DNA of 64,000 nucleotides from Clostridium cavendishii DSM 21758 (GCF_900141845.1 NZ_FQZB01000006.1:124001-188000), one strand, 5' to 3'. Shown: positions 44,839-53,976, numbered from the stretch's first letter. Notes: generated by a model not told the origin, from the letters alone. Program-made: numbers and translations.

Positions 44839-45258
44839 TTAATGTAGATTTTCATCAAGAAATGAAGCAACATCATTATAATTTGAAATATGATATTGAA
44901 AATTTATTTTACATTCATCTGTGTCAATTTCAAATTCATATATCCTGAAATCTCTAATACATATCTCATCTTTTATATAGACAACTTCTGCATTTCCATC
45001 TTCATCATAATACGCATAAACTACTTCATCCTTTCCTGCAAAGTCAATCCATAAAGATGTTTCCCATCCAAAAAAGGCTTCTCCATTCATATCTTCAAAA
45101 AGAATATATCCATCCTTCTGAGAAATATACACTTCACCAATATGGAAGCTTTTTTGAATATCATCCCATTCATACTCTTCTTTAGGTGACATTAATTTTA
45201 AATATCTTTCTTTTGCATCATCAATGGTTGTTCTGATTTTAAAATTACATTCTTTCAC
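44839..45258 (-). CDS. Hypothetical immunity-like protein
   Basis: 139 residues from GTG 45258, because GGAGGGGGAAGG precedes it at good distance; the frame is open to ATG 45276, which would lie inside that site. Acidic, beta-rich, with EVYISQKDGYILFEDMNGEA, then WIDFAGKDEVVYAYYDEDG. This build (small, acidic, no signal) is common among immunity proteins of polymorphic toxins, and the next genes are DUF4177 and SUKH. Family not recognised. Confidence 0.6.
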   Translation of the reverse strand: MKECNFKIRTTIDDAKERYLKLMSPKEEYEWDDIQKSFHIGEVYISQKDGYILFEDMNGEAFFGWETSLWIDFAGKDEVVYAYYDEDGNAEVVYIKDEICIRDFRIYEFEIDTDECKINFQYHISNYNDVASFLDENLH

Positions 45259-45323
45259 TAACCTTCCCCCTCCCATTACTATCCACTAATCCTTAATATT
45301 CTTTATTGTCTCACAGCTATTTC

Positions 45324-45512
45324 CTATTCTTCACACTCTTTTTCAAATACCAAATCAAATGTTTCTATAACACCACTTAAACTAAAATCTACTGGTATTG
45401 CACTTACAAATCTCCAGCCTTCTTTACTGTATTTATCTATAATTTCTCTATGGTCTTCTGAAACATCAAAAAAGCTATCCCCTCTTGTTTTAACATACTT
45501 ATATTTATACAT
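45324..45512 (-). CDS. DUF4177 family protein
   Basis: 62 residues: MYKYKYVKTRGDSFFDVSED, then IDKYSKEGWRFVSAIP and FDLVFEKE, the conserved DUF4177 line (YKVV...L..GWE...). Function of the family is unknown. Ribosome site GGGAGGGG precedes ATG. It is the only intact one of three copies in this window; the other two (38748, 41961) are broken. Confidence 0.8.
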   Translation of the reverse strand: MYKYKYVKTRGDSFFDVSEDHREIIDKYSKEGWRFVSAIPVDFSLSGVIETFDLVFEKECEE

Positions 45513-45541
45513 TTTTCCCCTCCCATAAATTTTTTTAAAAA

Positions 45542-46057
45542 TTAATCAAATAATATACTATCCATACTTGTTTTACCATTCAAAACTTCAAAGAATGTTT
45601 GTCCCACTAGTTTAGAATCTTCAAACGATAGACATCCTGATGAACAAGTTAATATAGGATATTCCCCATTTACAGCTTCTTTTCTCATATCAAAAATATA
45701 GTGATTACCACAACCATCCATTGCAAATGATACTCCACCTTTCATATATTCCGGAAATTCATAACTTATATTCATCTCTCTTAATCCAACATTTCCATCA
45801 TCTTGGCAAGTGAAAAATTGAAAGTATCTATCGCCATTTCCAAATATAGCCCCATTATCATACTTTAAGAATTCTAAATATGCTTCTGGCAAAACTCTTT
45901 GAGGAAAGCTCCAATTTTCTGGATTTATCCACTTATTTAAACCTTCTTTTTCTTCTTCTGAAAGTTCTTTATTCCAAGTTTTCTTAAGCGTTTCTATCAT
46001 TATAAACGTTGCCCCTTCACCTTTTCCATATACATAATTAAATTTTTCAAAATTCAT
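45542..46057 (-). CDS. SMI1/KNR4 (SUKH) family protein
   Basis: 171 residues. The SUKH core is recognisable: LSEEEKEGLNKWINPENWSF, LPEAYLEFLKYDNGAIFGNG (the typical LP.sY..FL...NGg motif), and VSFAMDGCGNHYIFD. SUKH proteins are widespread immunity proteins against nuclease and other toxins. No toxin gene is visible nearby. It stands 29 bases upstream of the DUF4177 gene in the same direction. Confidence 0.85.
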   Translation of the reverse strand: MNFEKFNYVYGKGEGATFIMIETLKKTWNKELSEEEKEGLNKWINPENWSFPQRVLPEAYLEFLKYDNGAIFGNGDRYFQFFTCQDDGNVGLREMNISYEFPEYMKGGVSFAMDGCGNHYIFDMRKEAVNGEYPILTCSSGCLSFEDSKLVGQTFFEVLNGKTSMDSILFD

Positions 46058-46510
46058 TTATTCACCCCTCTATTTCTATAGTAATCTAAATTGTATTTTT
46101 TAATAAAAGTAGTATATAAAATACTATAAATACTATTTAGTTATCTATACTAGATTTCTATTTTAAAAATTAATTACTTCATTTCATTTGTTAATATAAA
46201 TTTTCTCATATTAATATTTTACAGTATTTTATATGTATATTTAAATTAATTTTGATAATTTATGAAATTTCTATTCAAATGTTCTGTTTAATTCCTTAGA
46301 TAAACTTTTCATTTTCAGATAGGTTTTTAAAATAAAAATACTATTAGTTTTTATATACATTTCTATGATAACTCGAAATATTCCTAATTCTATTATTAAA
46401 TATGGTTACAAAATGATTACAATATAGTTACATAACTTCACTTTTCTACCATATTATTATTAAAGTTGTACAATTAAAAGTGTATATAATATTTAAAGGA
46501 GATGACATAA
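46058..46510. other. Divergent intergenic region
   Basis: About 450 A+T-rich bases between the SUKH gene (minus) and the serine hydrolase (plus). A TATAAT at about 46486 lies 25 bases before the serine hydrolase ATG and may be its -10. No gene or clear hairpin. Confidence 0.4.
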
Positions 46511-47929
46511 ATGAGATTTTCAAAAAAATGTATTTCTGTATTTGTAGCATCACTTATAATAACCACTAGTTTGGGTATTAATGTTAGTGCTAGCACGACT
46601 CTTCCACAAAAAGATAACAATACTAAGAAACTGATGAACGAATATATGAATGAACTAAAGAAGCAGTATCCTTTTAATGGAGCGGTATTAGTTTCTCAAA
46701 AAGGAAAAATAATTTTTAGACAAGCCTATGGTAAAGCTGATTTTGAGAAAAATATTCCTAATACACCTGATACCAAATTTTCCATAGCATCTGTTTCAAA
46801 GCAATTTACCGCTGTTGGAATTATGATACTACAGGAAAGAGGTGAATTAAATGTAAAGGATCCTCTATCAAATTATCTACCTGATTATCCAAATGGAGAT
46901 AAAATAACAATAGAAAATTTACTTACTCATACATCAGGACTTGCAGAATATTTAACTAATGAATTACTTACTTCTAATGCTTCTAAAAACAAGTATACAC
47001 CTGAAGAAATAATAACTTTATTTAAAGACAAGCCTTCTGTTTTTGAAACTGGAACAAAGTTTAAATATTGTAATTCAAATTATATATTATTGGGTTCTAT
47101 AATAGAGAAGGTCTCTGGAATGAAATACGAAGACTTTTTAACAAATAATATATTTAAACCACTAAAAATGAAAAATACAGGTTTTTATTTAGATACATCA
47201 AATACTAGTAAAAAATCTAATGCTTATCTAAGAAGTAATACTGGTGCACAAAATGTAATTACAACTAAAGGATATATAAATCATACATTAGGCTATGCAG
47301 CTGGAGGCATGTACTCTACATTAGATGATTTATATTTATGGCATAGAGCTTTAAGCGATGAAAAAATATTAACCAAGGAATCTTTAGCTCAAGTATATAA
47401 GGAATATTTACCTGGTTCTAATTATGGCTATGGAGTTGGATTAGATGTTATTAATGGGCAAAAATGTATAGCTCATATGGGAACTATGCCTGGAGTTAAT
47501 ACTATTATATCAAGATATATAGATGAAGATACATGTATCGTAGTATTATCAAACCTTGCACAAATAGATGTTGATAAAATACAAAGTAATCTATATTCTA
47601 TTCTACATCAAGGAAAATATGAAAAACCTAAGCAATTTACAGAAGTAAGTATTGATCCACAGATTTTAGATAGCTACACAGGAAAATATGAATTTTCACC
47701 AGGCGTTAGCTTTGAAATTGTTAAAAAAGATTCTTCTTTATTTCTTGTTACAGATAACTTTATGATTTCACCTAATGAAACTAATGCTATATATCCATGC
47801 TCTCAAACTAGGTTCTTTCACAAAGTTGAAAATCTTAATATAGAATTTAAAGATATATCAAATGGTAAAGCCCAAAATGCAATGCTAAACGTTGGTGATT
47901 CAGGGGTAGAATTTAAGAGAATTAATTAG
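46511..47929 (+). CDS. Secreted serine hydrolase, beta-lactamase/PBP family (class C-like)
   Basis: 472 residues with a signal peptide (SLIITTSLGINVSAS). Active site of the class C/PBP4*-like fold: SVSK with Ser94 and Lys97, YCN with Tyr186 and Asn188, and an HMG segment (AHMGTMPG) in the place of the KTG motif. The last 95 residues form a lipocalin-like C-terminal domain (LDSYTGKYEFSPG), usual in this family. Such proteins are peptidases or esterases acting on the cell wall or D-amino-acid peptides more often than true beta-lactamases. AAAGGAG before ATG. Confidence 0.85.
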   Translation: MRFSKKCISVFVASLIITTSLGINVSASTTLPQKDNNTKKLMNEYMNELKKQYPFNGAVLVSQKGKIIFRQAYGKADFEKNIPNTPDTKFSIASVSKQFTAVGIMILQERGELNVKDPLSNYLPDYPNGDKITIENLLTHTSGLAEYLTNELLTSNASKNKYTPEEIITLFKDKPSVFETGTKFKYCNSNYILLGSIIEKVSGMKYEDFLTNNIFKPLKMKNTGFYLDTSNTSKKSNAYLRSNTGAQNVITTKGYINHTLGYAAGGMYSTLDDLYLWHRALSDEKILTKESLAQVYKEYLPGSNYGYGVGLDVINGQKCIAHMGTMPGVNTIISRYIDEDTCIVVLSNLAQIDVDKIQSNLYSILHQGKYEKPKQFTEVSIDPQILDSYTGKYEFSPGVSFEIVKKDSSLFLVTDNFMISPNETNAIYPCSQTRFFHKVENLNIEFKDISNGKAQNAMLNVGDSGVEFKRIN

Positions 47930-48016
47930 ATATAAGCTACTAAAAATACTAAGAGTTAAAATTCATATATGTTTTTACTCTTATAATTGTTCTTTATAAG
48001 GTGCTTAATTGCAATA

Positions 48017-48049
48017 GACCCCTTCCTACAAAATTTGTAGGGAGGGGCT
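48017..48049. terminator. Palindromic repeat copy 6 (terminator)
   Basis: AGACCCCTTCCTACA, loop AAAT, TTGTAGGGAGGGGCTT. About 90 bases after the serine hydrolase stop. Confidence 0.7.
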
Positions 48050-48057
48050 TCTATCCT

Positions 48058-48156
48058 TTGATAGACCACTATTTAAGAATCGCTTGACAGCCATTATAAT
48101 ATTTTCTCCGACTTCAATAATATGATTATCAGAGTCATAGAAACGAATAACACGCT
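48058..48156 (-). pseudogene. 99-base remnant of VOC gene
   Basis: Aligns without gaps to 63307-63405 inside the VOC gene at the right end, with 5 differences in 99 bases. Minus-strand translation is VIRFYDSDNHIIEVGENIIM and onward. It begins and ends abruptly, next to palindrome copy 6. Confidence 0.85.
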
Positions 48157-48250
48157 ATAGAAAGTTATATACGTGCCTAAGACTATAAATAATATTTACT
48201 TATTGCATGCTTCCTAGTAACTAGCAGACACTTATTATTTTAGTTAATTA

Positions 48251-48661
48251 TTAAATCCAATTTTTATTTAATAATTCTTTAAGCATTTTCACCTGCTCTT
48301 TTCCTAAAACATCTGCTATCTTATTCTCTAATTCCTCTTTTAATTCCTGACTCCTTTTACAATAGTCATTTCCCTTGAGGGTAAGTTCTGTATACTTATT
48401 TCCATGTTCATTTGTTACAAATACTAAATATCCTCGTTCTTCTAACTTTTTAGCACATTTAAACATTGCTTGACGAGATATGTTTGCTTGTCTTGCTATT
48501 TCAGCAAGAGATATCTTACCCATACTAATTTTAGCTAAAAGTAGTGCCTCTGTATGAGAAATATCTTCTTCCTCACTATCTGCCCATCTATTTTCAACTT
48601 CACGTCTAAGAACAATATGCTTTTCACTTATTAAATCTATTATAGTTAAATTTTCATTCAT
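48251..48661 (-). CDS. MarR family transcriptional regulator
   Basis: 136 residues with a central winged helix: ISHTEALLLAKISMGKISLA, then IARQANISRQAMFKCAKKLE and ERGYLVFVTNEHGNKYTELT for the wing. Helical ends form the dimer. Divergent from the DUF2798 gene, and two matching dyads lie in the gap (48717 and 48762), so it probably represses both. No Shine-Dalgarno of full length, but AAGGTGAGAAG precedes ATG. Confidence 0.9.
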   Translation of the reverse strand: MNENLTIIDLISEKHIVLRREVENRWADSEEEDISHTEALLLAKISMGKISLAEIARQANISRQAMFKCAKKLEERGYLVFVTNEHGNKYTELTLKGNDYCKRSQELKEELENKIADVLGKEQVKMLKELLNKNWI

Positions 48662-48716
48662 CTTCTCACCTTATTTTCAATTATTATATATTTTATTTTA
48701 ATAAACCCACATCTAT

Positions 48717-48735
48717 TTGTCAACTTAGTTGACAA
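48717..48735. promoter_or_regulatory. MarR operator 1
   Basis: TTGTCAACTTAGTTGACAA, a 19-base dyad with one central mismatch. It overlaps the -35 of the DUF2798 promoter. Confidence 0.75.
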
Positions 48736-48757
48736 GCTTTAAAGTTAATGTTACAAT
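48729..48757 (+). promoter_or_regulatory. Promoter of DUF2798 gene
   Basis: Consensus TTGACA (48729-48734), 17-base spacer, TACAAT (48752-48757). Confidence 0.75.
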
Positions 48758-48761
48758 CACA

Positions 48762-48780
48762 AAGTCAATTTAGTTGACAA
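48762..48780. promoter_or_regulatory. MarR operator 2
   Basis: AAGTCAATTTAGTTGACAA, second copy of the dyad, 45 bases from the first (centre to centre), just downstream of the -10. Confidence 0.7.
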
Positions 48781-48810
48781 TTTATTTTTACTTTAGGAGG
48801 AATTTTTAAT

Positions 48811-49269
48811 ATGGGACAAACAAAATTTCAAAGATTTATTTTTACATTAATGATGTGCTTTAGCATGGTTCTTGGTATGACAATTTATAATATGTTTTTG
48901 AATGAAGGCTTTCACTCTCAGTTTTTTGCTCATCTTCTAAAAGATTTTTGGCTTGGATTTATTGTAGCTCTTTTTTTAGATATATTTATTGTTGGTAAAA
49001 TTGCTAAACCAATTGCATTTAAAATTGTAAACCCAAATAAAGATACTAAGCCAATTAAGGTTATATTATCAATTTCAGGCTGTATGGTAGTAGGTATGGT
49101 ACTATTTATGTCTATGTATGGTGCTATTAAAGCTGTTGGTTTTAGCAGTATGGCATTAAAAATTTATCCATCTTGTGTTATTAGAAACTTTATTATGGCA
49201 TTACCACTTAACTTACTTATTGTGTCTCCTTTAGTAAGATTCTCATTTGGTAAAATGTTCGATAATTAA
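48811..49269 (+). CDS. DUF2798 membrane protein
   Basis: 152 residues with four membrane segments arranged as two DUF2798 repeats (FIFTLMMCFSMVLGMTIYN; FWLGFIVALFLDIFIVGKIA; and again in 85-145). These small membrane proteins are often controlled by MarR- or TetR-type regulators; transport activity has not been established as far as I know. AGGAGG 8 bases before ATG. Terminator at 49309. Confidence 0.8.
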   Translation: MGQTKFQRFIFTLMMCFSMVLGMTIYNMFLNEGFHSQFFAHLLKDFWLGFIVALFLDIFIVGKIAKPIAFKIVNPNKDTKPIKVILSISGCMVVGMVLFMSMYGAIKAVGFSSMALKIYPSCVIRNFIMALPLNLLIVSPLVRFSFGKMFDN

Positions 49270-49308
49270 GCTTCGATAAAAATTATTCTTAATAAAAATA
49301 TTACACTC

Positions 49309-49341
49309 AAAAAAAGGATCCACATTAATTTGTGAATCCTC
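49309..49341. terminator. Bidirectional terminator
   Basis: AAAAAAAGGATCCACA, 6-base loop, TGTGAATCCTC then TCTTTT; A- and T-runs on both sides, between convergent genes. Confidence 0.8.
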
Positions 49342-49376
49342 TCTTTTATCTCTAGGAGATATCTTACTTATATATT

Positions 49377-51629
49377 TTAACTTGCTTTATATTGAACTGT
49401 AAATTTAGCCTTTTTGCTACCTAAGAATACTATTTTTCCGTCTTTAGGTAATGTAACTTTATTGCTACCTGTTACTAAAGAATCATTTATTAATGCACCA
49501 TTGCTATCGTAAGCTACAAATGCAGCATTTTTAGGAATATCTACAGTGATTTCTTTGCCTGCTGACTCATCACTAATTTTGTACCATTCAGCATATCCAT
49601 CTTTGTTGATTTGACATGTAAATTTATTATCTTTTGGTAAAGTTTTTATTGCAGCTTCTTCTACATAAATTTGATTATTAGAGCTTATATACTCAAAGTT
49701 ATCCTTATTATAAAATTTATAATCGTGTTGATCTCTTGAAAGTGAACCAGGCCCATCTAATAAAGACAGTGCTAAATCTTTGTCTACTATTTTATCCATA
49801 CCTAAGTATCCTTCAAATCCTTTTGCAAAGGTATTTTGTAATACTGGACTTTCAAGTATATACATGACTGAAGAGTACTTTTCATTTACTAAGTAATATC
49901 TTTTTCCTTCCCTTTTCTGCCAATCTTTAGCGATATTATCTTTTAATTTATTTAGTTCTTCTTTTTGACCTACATATGAATTCATTGCTGCTTGACCTAA
50001 ATAAGGTAATGTTAAATAGGCAATCTGCTGCATATAAGTTTTTCCATTTGATTGCTTTACAAATTTTATGCCTTGTGAACCATCACTAGTTCTAAAAGTT
50101 CCATCTTTTGTATAAGCAAGAGTTTTTGTACCGCTTTGTGGCTCTTGAGGATTTGATATAATTAATCCTTCTGATTCATCAATTTTAGCATTAATGAATC
50201 CTGTACTCAATGCATACAAACCTTCATAGTTTTTAAGTTCTGAAGGAACAGCTACTTTTTCTGGTGCTGTAAAAGTTTTATCTGGTAAAATATCCTTAAT
50301 CTCACCTTTTTCTTTTAATGCAGTAAGAAGAACTTGGCTAGCCATTACTTCATCGTAGAAACTACTTCCTCCAGAACTCACTACTGCCATTGCCATATTT
50401 TTTTCTGGTAAAACAACTAAATTGCTATGATAAAAAACAGAATCTCCACCTTTTGCTACTGCCTTAATATTATATTGGTTAAAAGGATAAAGATTTACAC
50501 TATCCCAGCCTAATCCATAAGCTAGAGTATTGTCGCTATCCTCTGTCCAAATACCTCTTAAATATTCCTTATTTTCCATTGCTTTTATAGATTTTTTTGA
50601 AACAATTCCATTTGAATCTTTAGTAAATGTTTTTGCAAAATTACATAAGTCTTCTGCTGTTGAATAAAGGCCAGCAGCACCAAGAGCATTAAAGTTTTCT
50701 GCAGGTAAAGCATTAGATATTCCATTATGATATGCCTTAGCTAATTTATTTCTATCAAATTCATTAATAGGTGTCTTGGTGTTATTCATTTTCAAAGTAT
50801 TTGTAATATTTTCAGCTACATAATCTGTATAACTAATACCTGTTACACGTTCTACTAATATTTCAGCAAGTGTAAATCCATCATTACAGTACACTGAATG
50901 TGCACCTGGGTCTGCCTTTAGACGTTGTGTTCTTAATTGCTTTATAAAAGTATCATGGGCATATGAAGAATTGTCGCCAAAAAGAAGTGTATTTGAAAAA
51001 CTAGACCCCATTAAACCTGAAGAATGATTTAATAACATTCTAACTGTAATCTTTTTATACCTGTCATCTGCCATTTTAAAATCATCAACATATTCTGTAA
51101 CTGGAGTATCAAGAAAAACTTGTCCCTCATCTACAAGTCTCATTATTGCTGTTGTTACAAACATTTTGCTTATCGAAGCTATAGAATACATATTGTCAGC
51201 CGTTACTGGCTTATTGTCTTCCCTTGAATATACACCAGAATTACCAGACAATACTATCTTGCCATTATCTATTAAAGCATATTGCACGCTTGTACATCCA
51301 TAACCATTAGTTAAAAGCGAAGCTTTTTGTTCTGCAACTGCTTTTGTTTGATTATAATTAGATTCTAGACCATTTTTAAATTCGTTAATGCTTTTCTTAT
51401 TTGATTTTTTATTTTTTTCTTCACCTTGTACATTAACATTTGATTGTTTAATTTTATTCGCATCGGGTATAATTATATCTTGTCCATCTACAGTTTTAAG
51501 TGGAAAGTTTAATATGTTTGATGGTTTCGCTTGTCCTGTTCCCAATGGCTTTTGATTTACAGCAAAAGCTTGCATTGATGACATACTCATTAAGATTGTC
51601 AACGTTACTGCAACTATACGTCTTTTCAT
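49377..51629 (-). CDS. Large secreted serine hydrolase, beta-lactamase/PBP family
   Basis: 750 residues with a signal peptide (TLTILMSMSSMQAFA). The beta-lactamase-like domain runs about 95-450: SISK with Ser152 and Lys155, YCN with Tyr247 and Asn249, and KGGDSVFYHSN in the KTG region. A long C-terminal part follows (about 460-750), with lipocalin-like strands and an end of beta structure. Probably a wall- or peptide-acting hydrolase outside the cell. It does not resemble the 46511 protein outside the catalytic domain. The hairpin at 51736 lies 105 bases upstream. Confidence 0.8.
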   Translation of the reverse strand: MKRRIVAVTLTILMSMSSMQAFAVNQKPLGTGQAKPSNILNFPLKTVDGQDIIIPDANKIKQSNVNVQGEEKNKKSNKKSINEFKNGLESNYNQTKAVAEQKASLLTNGYGCTSVQYALIDNGKIVLSGNSGVYSREDNKPVTADNMYSIASISKMFVTTAIMRLVDEGQVFLDTPVTEYVDDFKMADDRYKKITVRMLLNHSSGLMGSSFSNTLLFGDNSSYAHDTFIKQLRTQRLKADPGAHSVYCNDGFTLAEILVERVTGISYTDYVAENITNTLKMNNTKTPINEFDRNKLAKAYHNGISNALPAENFNALGAAGLYSTAEDLCNFAKTFTKDSNGIVSKKSIKAMENKEYLRGIWTEDSDNTLAYGLGWDSVNLYPFNQYNIKAVAKGGDSVFYHSNLVVLPEKNMAMAVVSSGGSSFYDEVMASQVLLTALKEKGEIKDILPDKTFTAPEKVAVPSELKNYEGLYALSTGFINAKIDESEGLIISNPQEPQSGTKTLAYTKDGTFRTSDGSQGIKFVKQSNGKTYMQQIAYLTLPYLGQAAMNSYVGQKEELNKLKDNIAKDWQKREGKRYYLVNEKYSSVMYILESPVLQNTFAKGFEGYLGMDKIVDKDLALSLLDGPGSLSRDQHDYKFYNKDNFEYISSNNQIYVEEAAIKTLPKDNKFTCQINKDGYAEWYKISDESAGKEITVDIPKNAAFVAYDSNGALINDSLVTGSNKVTLPKDGKIVFLGSKKAKFTVQYKAS

Positions 51630-51735
51630 TTTAATCTCCCTCTTTTCATAAAATATTTGGTTTTTTTATACATTTTATACATCTTATGTTATCATATATT
51701 ATGTAAAGTTAAAAGAAAAAAACTATAATAAAAAA

Positions 51736-51762
51736 ATAAGATAGACTTGAAGTCTATCTTAT
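51736..51762 (-). terminator. Terminator upstream of 49377 gene
   Basis: ATAAGATAGACTT and AAGTCTATCTTAT, perfect, followed on the minus strand by TTTTTTATTATAG. It is about 100 bases before the serine hydrolase start; either the end of a transcript from the right, or an attenuator. Confidence 0.7.
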
Positions 51763-51872
51763 GAGTACTATATTCATTAAATTTTCTGAGTCAAAATTTG
51801 AGACTTTTTTGTTTTTGTTTAATACCTTTGCTAGTCTTTCTGCATAGCCTTTATAAAGCAAGCCAAATACTG

Positions 51873-51908
51873 AAAATACCTTACTACGAAATCCATAGTA
51901 AGGAGTTT
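51873..51908 (-). terminator. Palindromic repeat copy 7 (terminator)
   Basis: CCTTACTACG, loop AAATC, CATAGTAAGG, flanked by AAAATA and AGTTTTT. 60 bases after the isochorismatase-family gene stop. Confidence 0.7.
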
Positions 51909-51969
51909 TTCATCTTTTTTTATTAAATATTTAAGTCTTTGTCGTAAAACTCCTTAATAATACTTCTTG

Positions 51970-52539
51970 TTAAAACTCTTGACTATTTATTAGTGTGATT
52001 CCATTATCTTCGAATTTTTTCAAAACGCTATCCCATTTCTTTTCTTCAAGTAACACAATACCATCTTTAATAATTGAGACGTTATATCCACGTTTTAAAG
52101 CACCTTTTGCTGTAAAGTAAACGCATGCTGCGGCATCTAGTCCAACAAGATATAGTTCGTTAATTTGATGTTCATCCAAAAACATTTCAAGTTTATGATT
52201 AGTAAATGCATCTGGCATATTCTTTGTAAAACAATGATTGGATATGATGTTGATTCGCTTGTCAAACTCAGCTCCTGAATTTCCTTTGATTGCTGTACCA
52301 TGACCAAAAAGTTTAGATATTGTCTTACCAACAAAACCATCAAATTCTTGACTAATATATACAACAACTATATCCTTTTTAGAAGCCTCATCTATCATAT
52401 TATTGACTATTTTAATAAGTCTTTCTGAATCTTTATAAGGGAACGGAGGTTTTGCCTCCAATCCAGTATAGTCCTCTTGTATATCAATTACTAATAATGC
52501 CTTTTGTGGATTATCAAACTTTCTATTTTCCACGCTCAT
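51970..52539 (-). CDS. Isochorismatase-family cysteine hydrolase
   Basis: 189 residues from ATG 52539 (GGGGGAAG upstream; the frame is open to 52566). Catalytic triad of the family: Asp19 (LLVIDIQEDY), Lys106 (CFTKNMPDAF), Cys139 (GLDAAACVYFTAKGA). These hydrolases include nicotinamidase, isochorismatase and carbamoylases; the GLDAAACV line and the size do not fix the substrate. Confidence 0.85.
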   Translation of the reverse strand: MSVENRKFDNPQKALLVIDIQEDYTGLEAKPPFPYKDSERLIKIVNNMIDEASKKDIVVVYISQEFDGFVGKTISKLFGHGTAIKGNSGAEFDKRINIISNHCFTKNMPDAFTNHKLEMFLDEHQINELYLVGLDAAACVYFTAKGALKRGYNVSIIKDGIVLLEEKKWDSVLKKFEDNGITLINSQEF

Positions 52540-52714
52540 AATCTTCCCCCTTCTTATATATAACACAATATTTAACTGTATTATTTCTGCCTTTATTTAT
52601 ATTACTTGTGTTTAAAATATTTTATTCCTACTAATATTATCCCACGAATTTCCATTAATATAAATCTATTAACTCTTACAGAAGTAAAAATTATACAAAC
52701 TTATTAAAAAAAAC

Positions 52715-52753
52715 AAAACTCCTTACTACGAAATTCGTAGTAAGGAGTTTTTT
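52715..52753 (-). terminator. Palindromic repeat copy 8 (terminator)
   Basis: AAAACTCCTTACTACG, loop AAATT, CGTAGTAAGGAGTTTT, then TTT: the most perfect copy (16-bp stem). 75 bases after the SUFU gene stop. Confidence 0.85.
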
Positions 52754-52826
52754 ATATTTTTAATATTAATTATCTAACCCATTAATCTTTTCTCTAAAAT
52801 TTTGAAGTTCTTCTGCTACTTAAAAA

Positions 52827-53498
52827 TTATTCAACAAACAAGCTTTCACGTTTATAGTCTGTGTATTCTGTACCCAGTCTTTCAAATAATTCTATTACTT
52901 TTAATTTTTTATCAATAATTGCTTTTAATTCTGAATCTGTTACACCAATAAGTTCTACAAACTGAACCTTTCCGTTTGGTGTTTCAATTTCTCCAAGCTT
53001 GTCTAACTTAGTAATAAATCCTGTAATCAATGACTTCCCTTCTGGATCCATACCAGTAGTTTGTCCTGTATATATGTATTCATTTGGATTAAAAATTTCA
53101 CCCTCATTATAAGTTAATCTTGCTATTGCTTGTAAAATCCCACACATTCCTCTAATTCCTGCTTCTTCATCTTCTAAGCAGTCTTTTTTAATCTTTACAG
53201 TTAATTCAAATCCATATCCACTATATTCCTTATTTTCACTTTCTTTCTCATAAAGTTCTGATAAACCAAAAGTAACAAAGTGATAATATTCTCCACCATC
53301 ATAAATACTTATACCATCCAAAGGATCATTCCCTCCAAGCATCCATGAAACAACAGTTCCATAATGTTTAGGATTAGTCTGTCCTGGATACATTTTTAGG
53401 CACGCATCTTCAATAGCCTTCCAGCCATCCATTACTATCTCATCAACCTCAGGTTCCTTCTCTTTTTCTTTTTTCGTGAACTTATCTAAAAATCCCAT
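52827..53498 (-). CDS. Suppressor-of-fused (SUFU) domain protein
   Basis: 223 residues. Charged start (FTKKEKEKEPEVDE), then a SUFU domain: WKAIEDACLKMYPGQTNPKH, then GGNDPLDGISIYDGGEYYHF and YSGYGFELTVKI. Bacterial SUFU proteins are thought to be immunity proteins against toxins of polymorphic toxin systems. The next gene in the same direction (53530) has immunity-like character too. No toxin is visible in this region. Confidence 0.85.
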   Translation of the reverse strand: MGFLDKFTKKEKEKEPEVDEIVMDGWKAIEDACLKMYPGQTNPKHYGTVVSWMLGGNDPLDGISIYDGGEYYHFVTFGLSELYEKESENKEYSGYGFELTVKIKKDCLEDEEAGIRGMCGILQAIARLTYNEGEIFNPNEYIYTGQTTGMDPEGKSLITGFITKLDKLGEIETPNGKVQFVELIGVTDSELKAIIDKKLKVIELFERLGTEYTDYKRESLFVE

Positions 53499-53529
53499 AT
53501 TTATCTTCCTTTCAAATTATAATTTAATC

Positions 53530-53976
53530 CTATAAGTAAATTACACTTTCCTTTGAATCTTCAAGTATTTTATCAGCTATCTCTTCTGGTTCAGCGTTAA
53601 TCATTACATACTGCAAAATATCACTTAATGGTAAACTTCTATGTAAAAGTTCAGTGTAATATTCAAATTCTACATCTTCACAATTTTTAAGGTGATTTTT
53701 TATAATACTTATAATTTCTATAATTTCATTTTTACTTAAATCTTTAATAAATGGAGGATTAGGAGTCAGTGCTTTTCTTGAAATAATATCTAACGATGTC
53801 CAGCCCCAATATTCAGCAAACTCAATCCCCTTATAATTTTTTCCTGTAATATGATTAAGTTCTAACAATTCATTTTGATAATCAGCTTCACCATTTTCAG
53901 CAATAAAATCAATTAATTGACTAACATATGCTATTTTACTTTCATCAAATCCTGGAAATTCTAATTCTTTTCGCAT
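53530..53976 (-). CDS. Hypothetical immunity-like protein
   Basis: 148 residues, acidic, helical: DESKIAYVSQLIDFIAENGE, YWGWTSLDIISRKAL, and ending ADKILEDSKESVIYL. No family recognised. It lies 31 bases upstream of the SUFU gene and 33 bases downstream of def, all on the same strand, so it may be one operon. AGGAG before ATG. Confidence 0.6.
   Translation of the reverse strand: MRKELEFPGFDESKIAYVSQLIDFIAENGEADYQNELLELNHITGKNYKGIEFAEYWGWTSLDIISRKALTPNPPFIKDLSKNEIIEIISIIKNHLKNCEDVEFEYYTELLHRSLPLSDILQYVMINAEPEEIADKILEDSKESVIYL

Larger units (their letters stand above)
47930..48250. other. Intergenic region with repeat and gene remnant
   Basis: Contains palindrome copy 6 (48017-48049) and a 99-base piece of a VOC gene (48058-48156). 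The rest shows no structure. Confidence 0.6.

Noticed and set aside
46511..47929. True beta-lactamase resistance gene
   Set aside because: SxxK and YxN are shared with many PBP-like peptidases and esterases, the KTG motif is replaced, and a lipocalin-like domain follows; antibiotic hydrolysis cannot be claimed.
51777..51872. Possible remnant of a small gene on the minus strand (GLLYKGYAERLAKVLNKNKK)
   Set aside because: About 35 codons of protein-like sequence without start, ribosome site or recognisable family; too weak to annotate.
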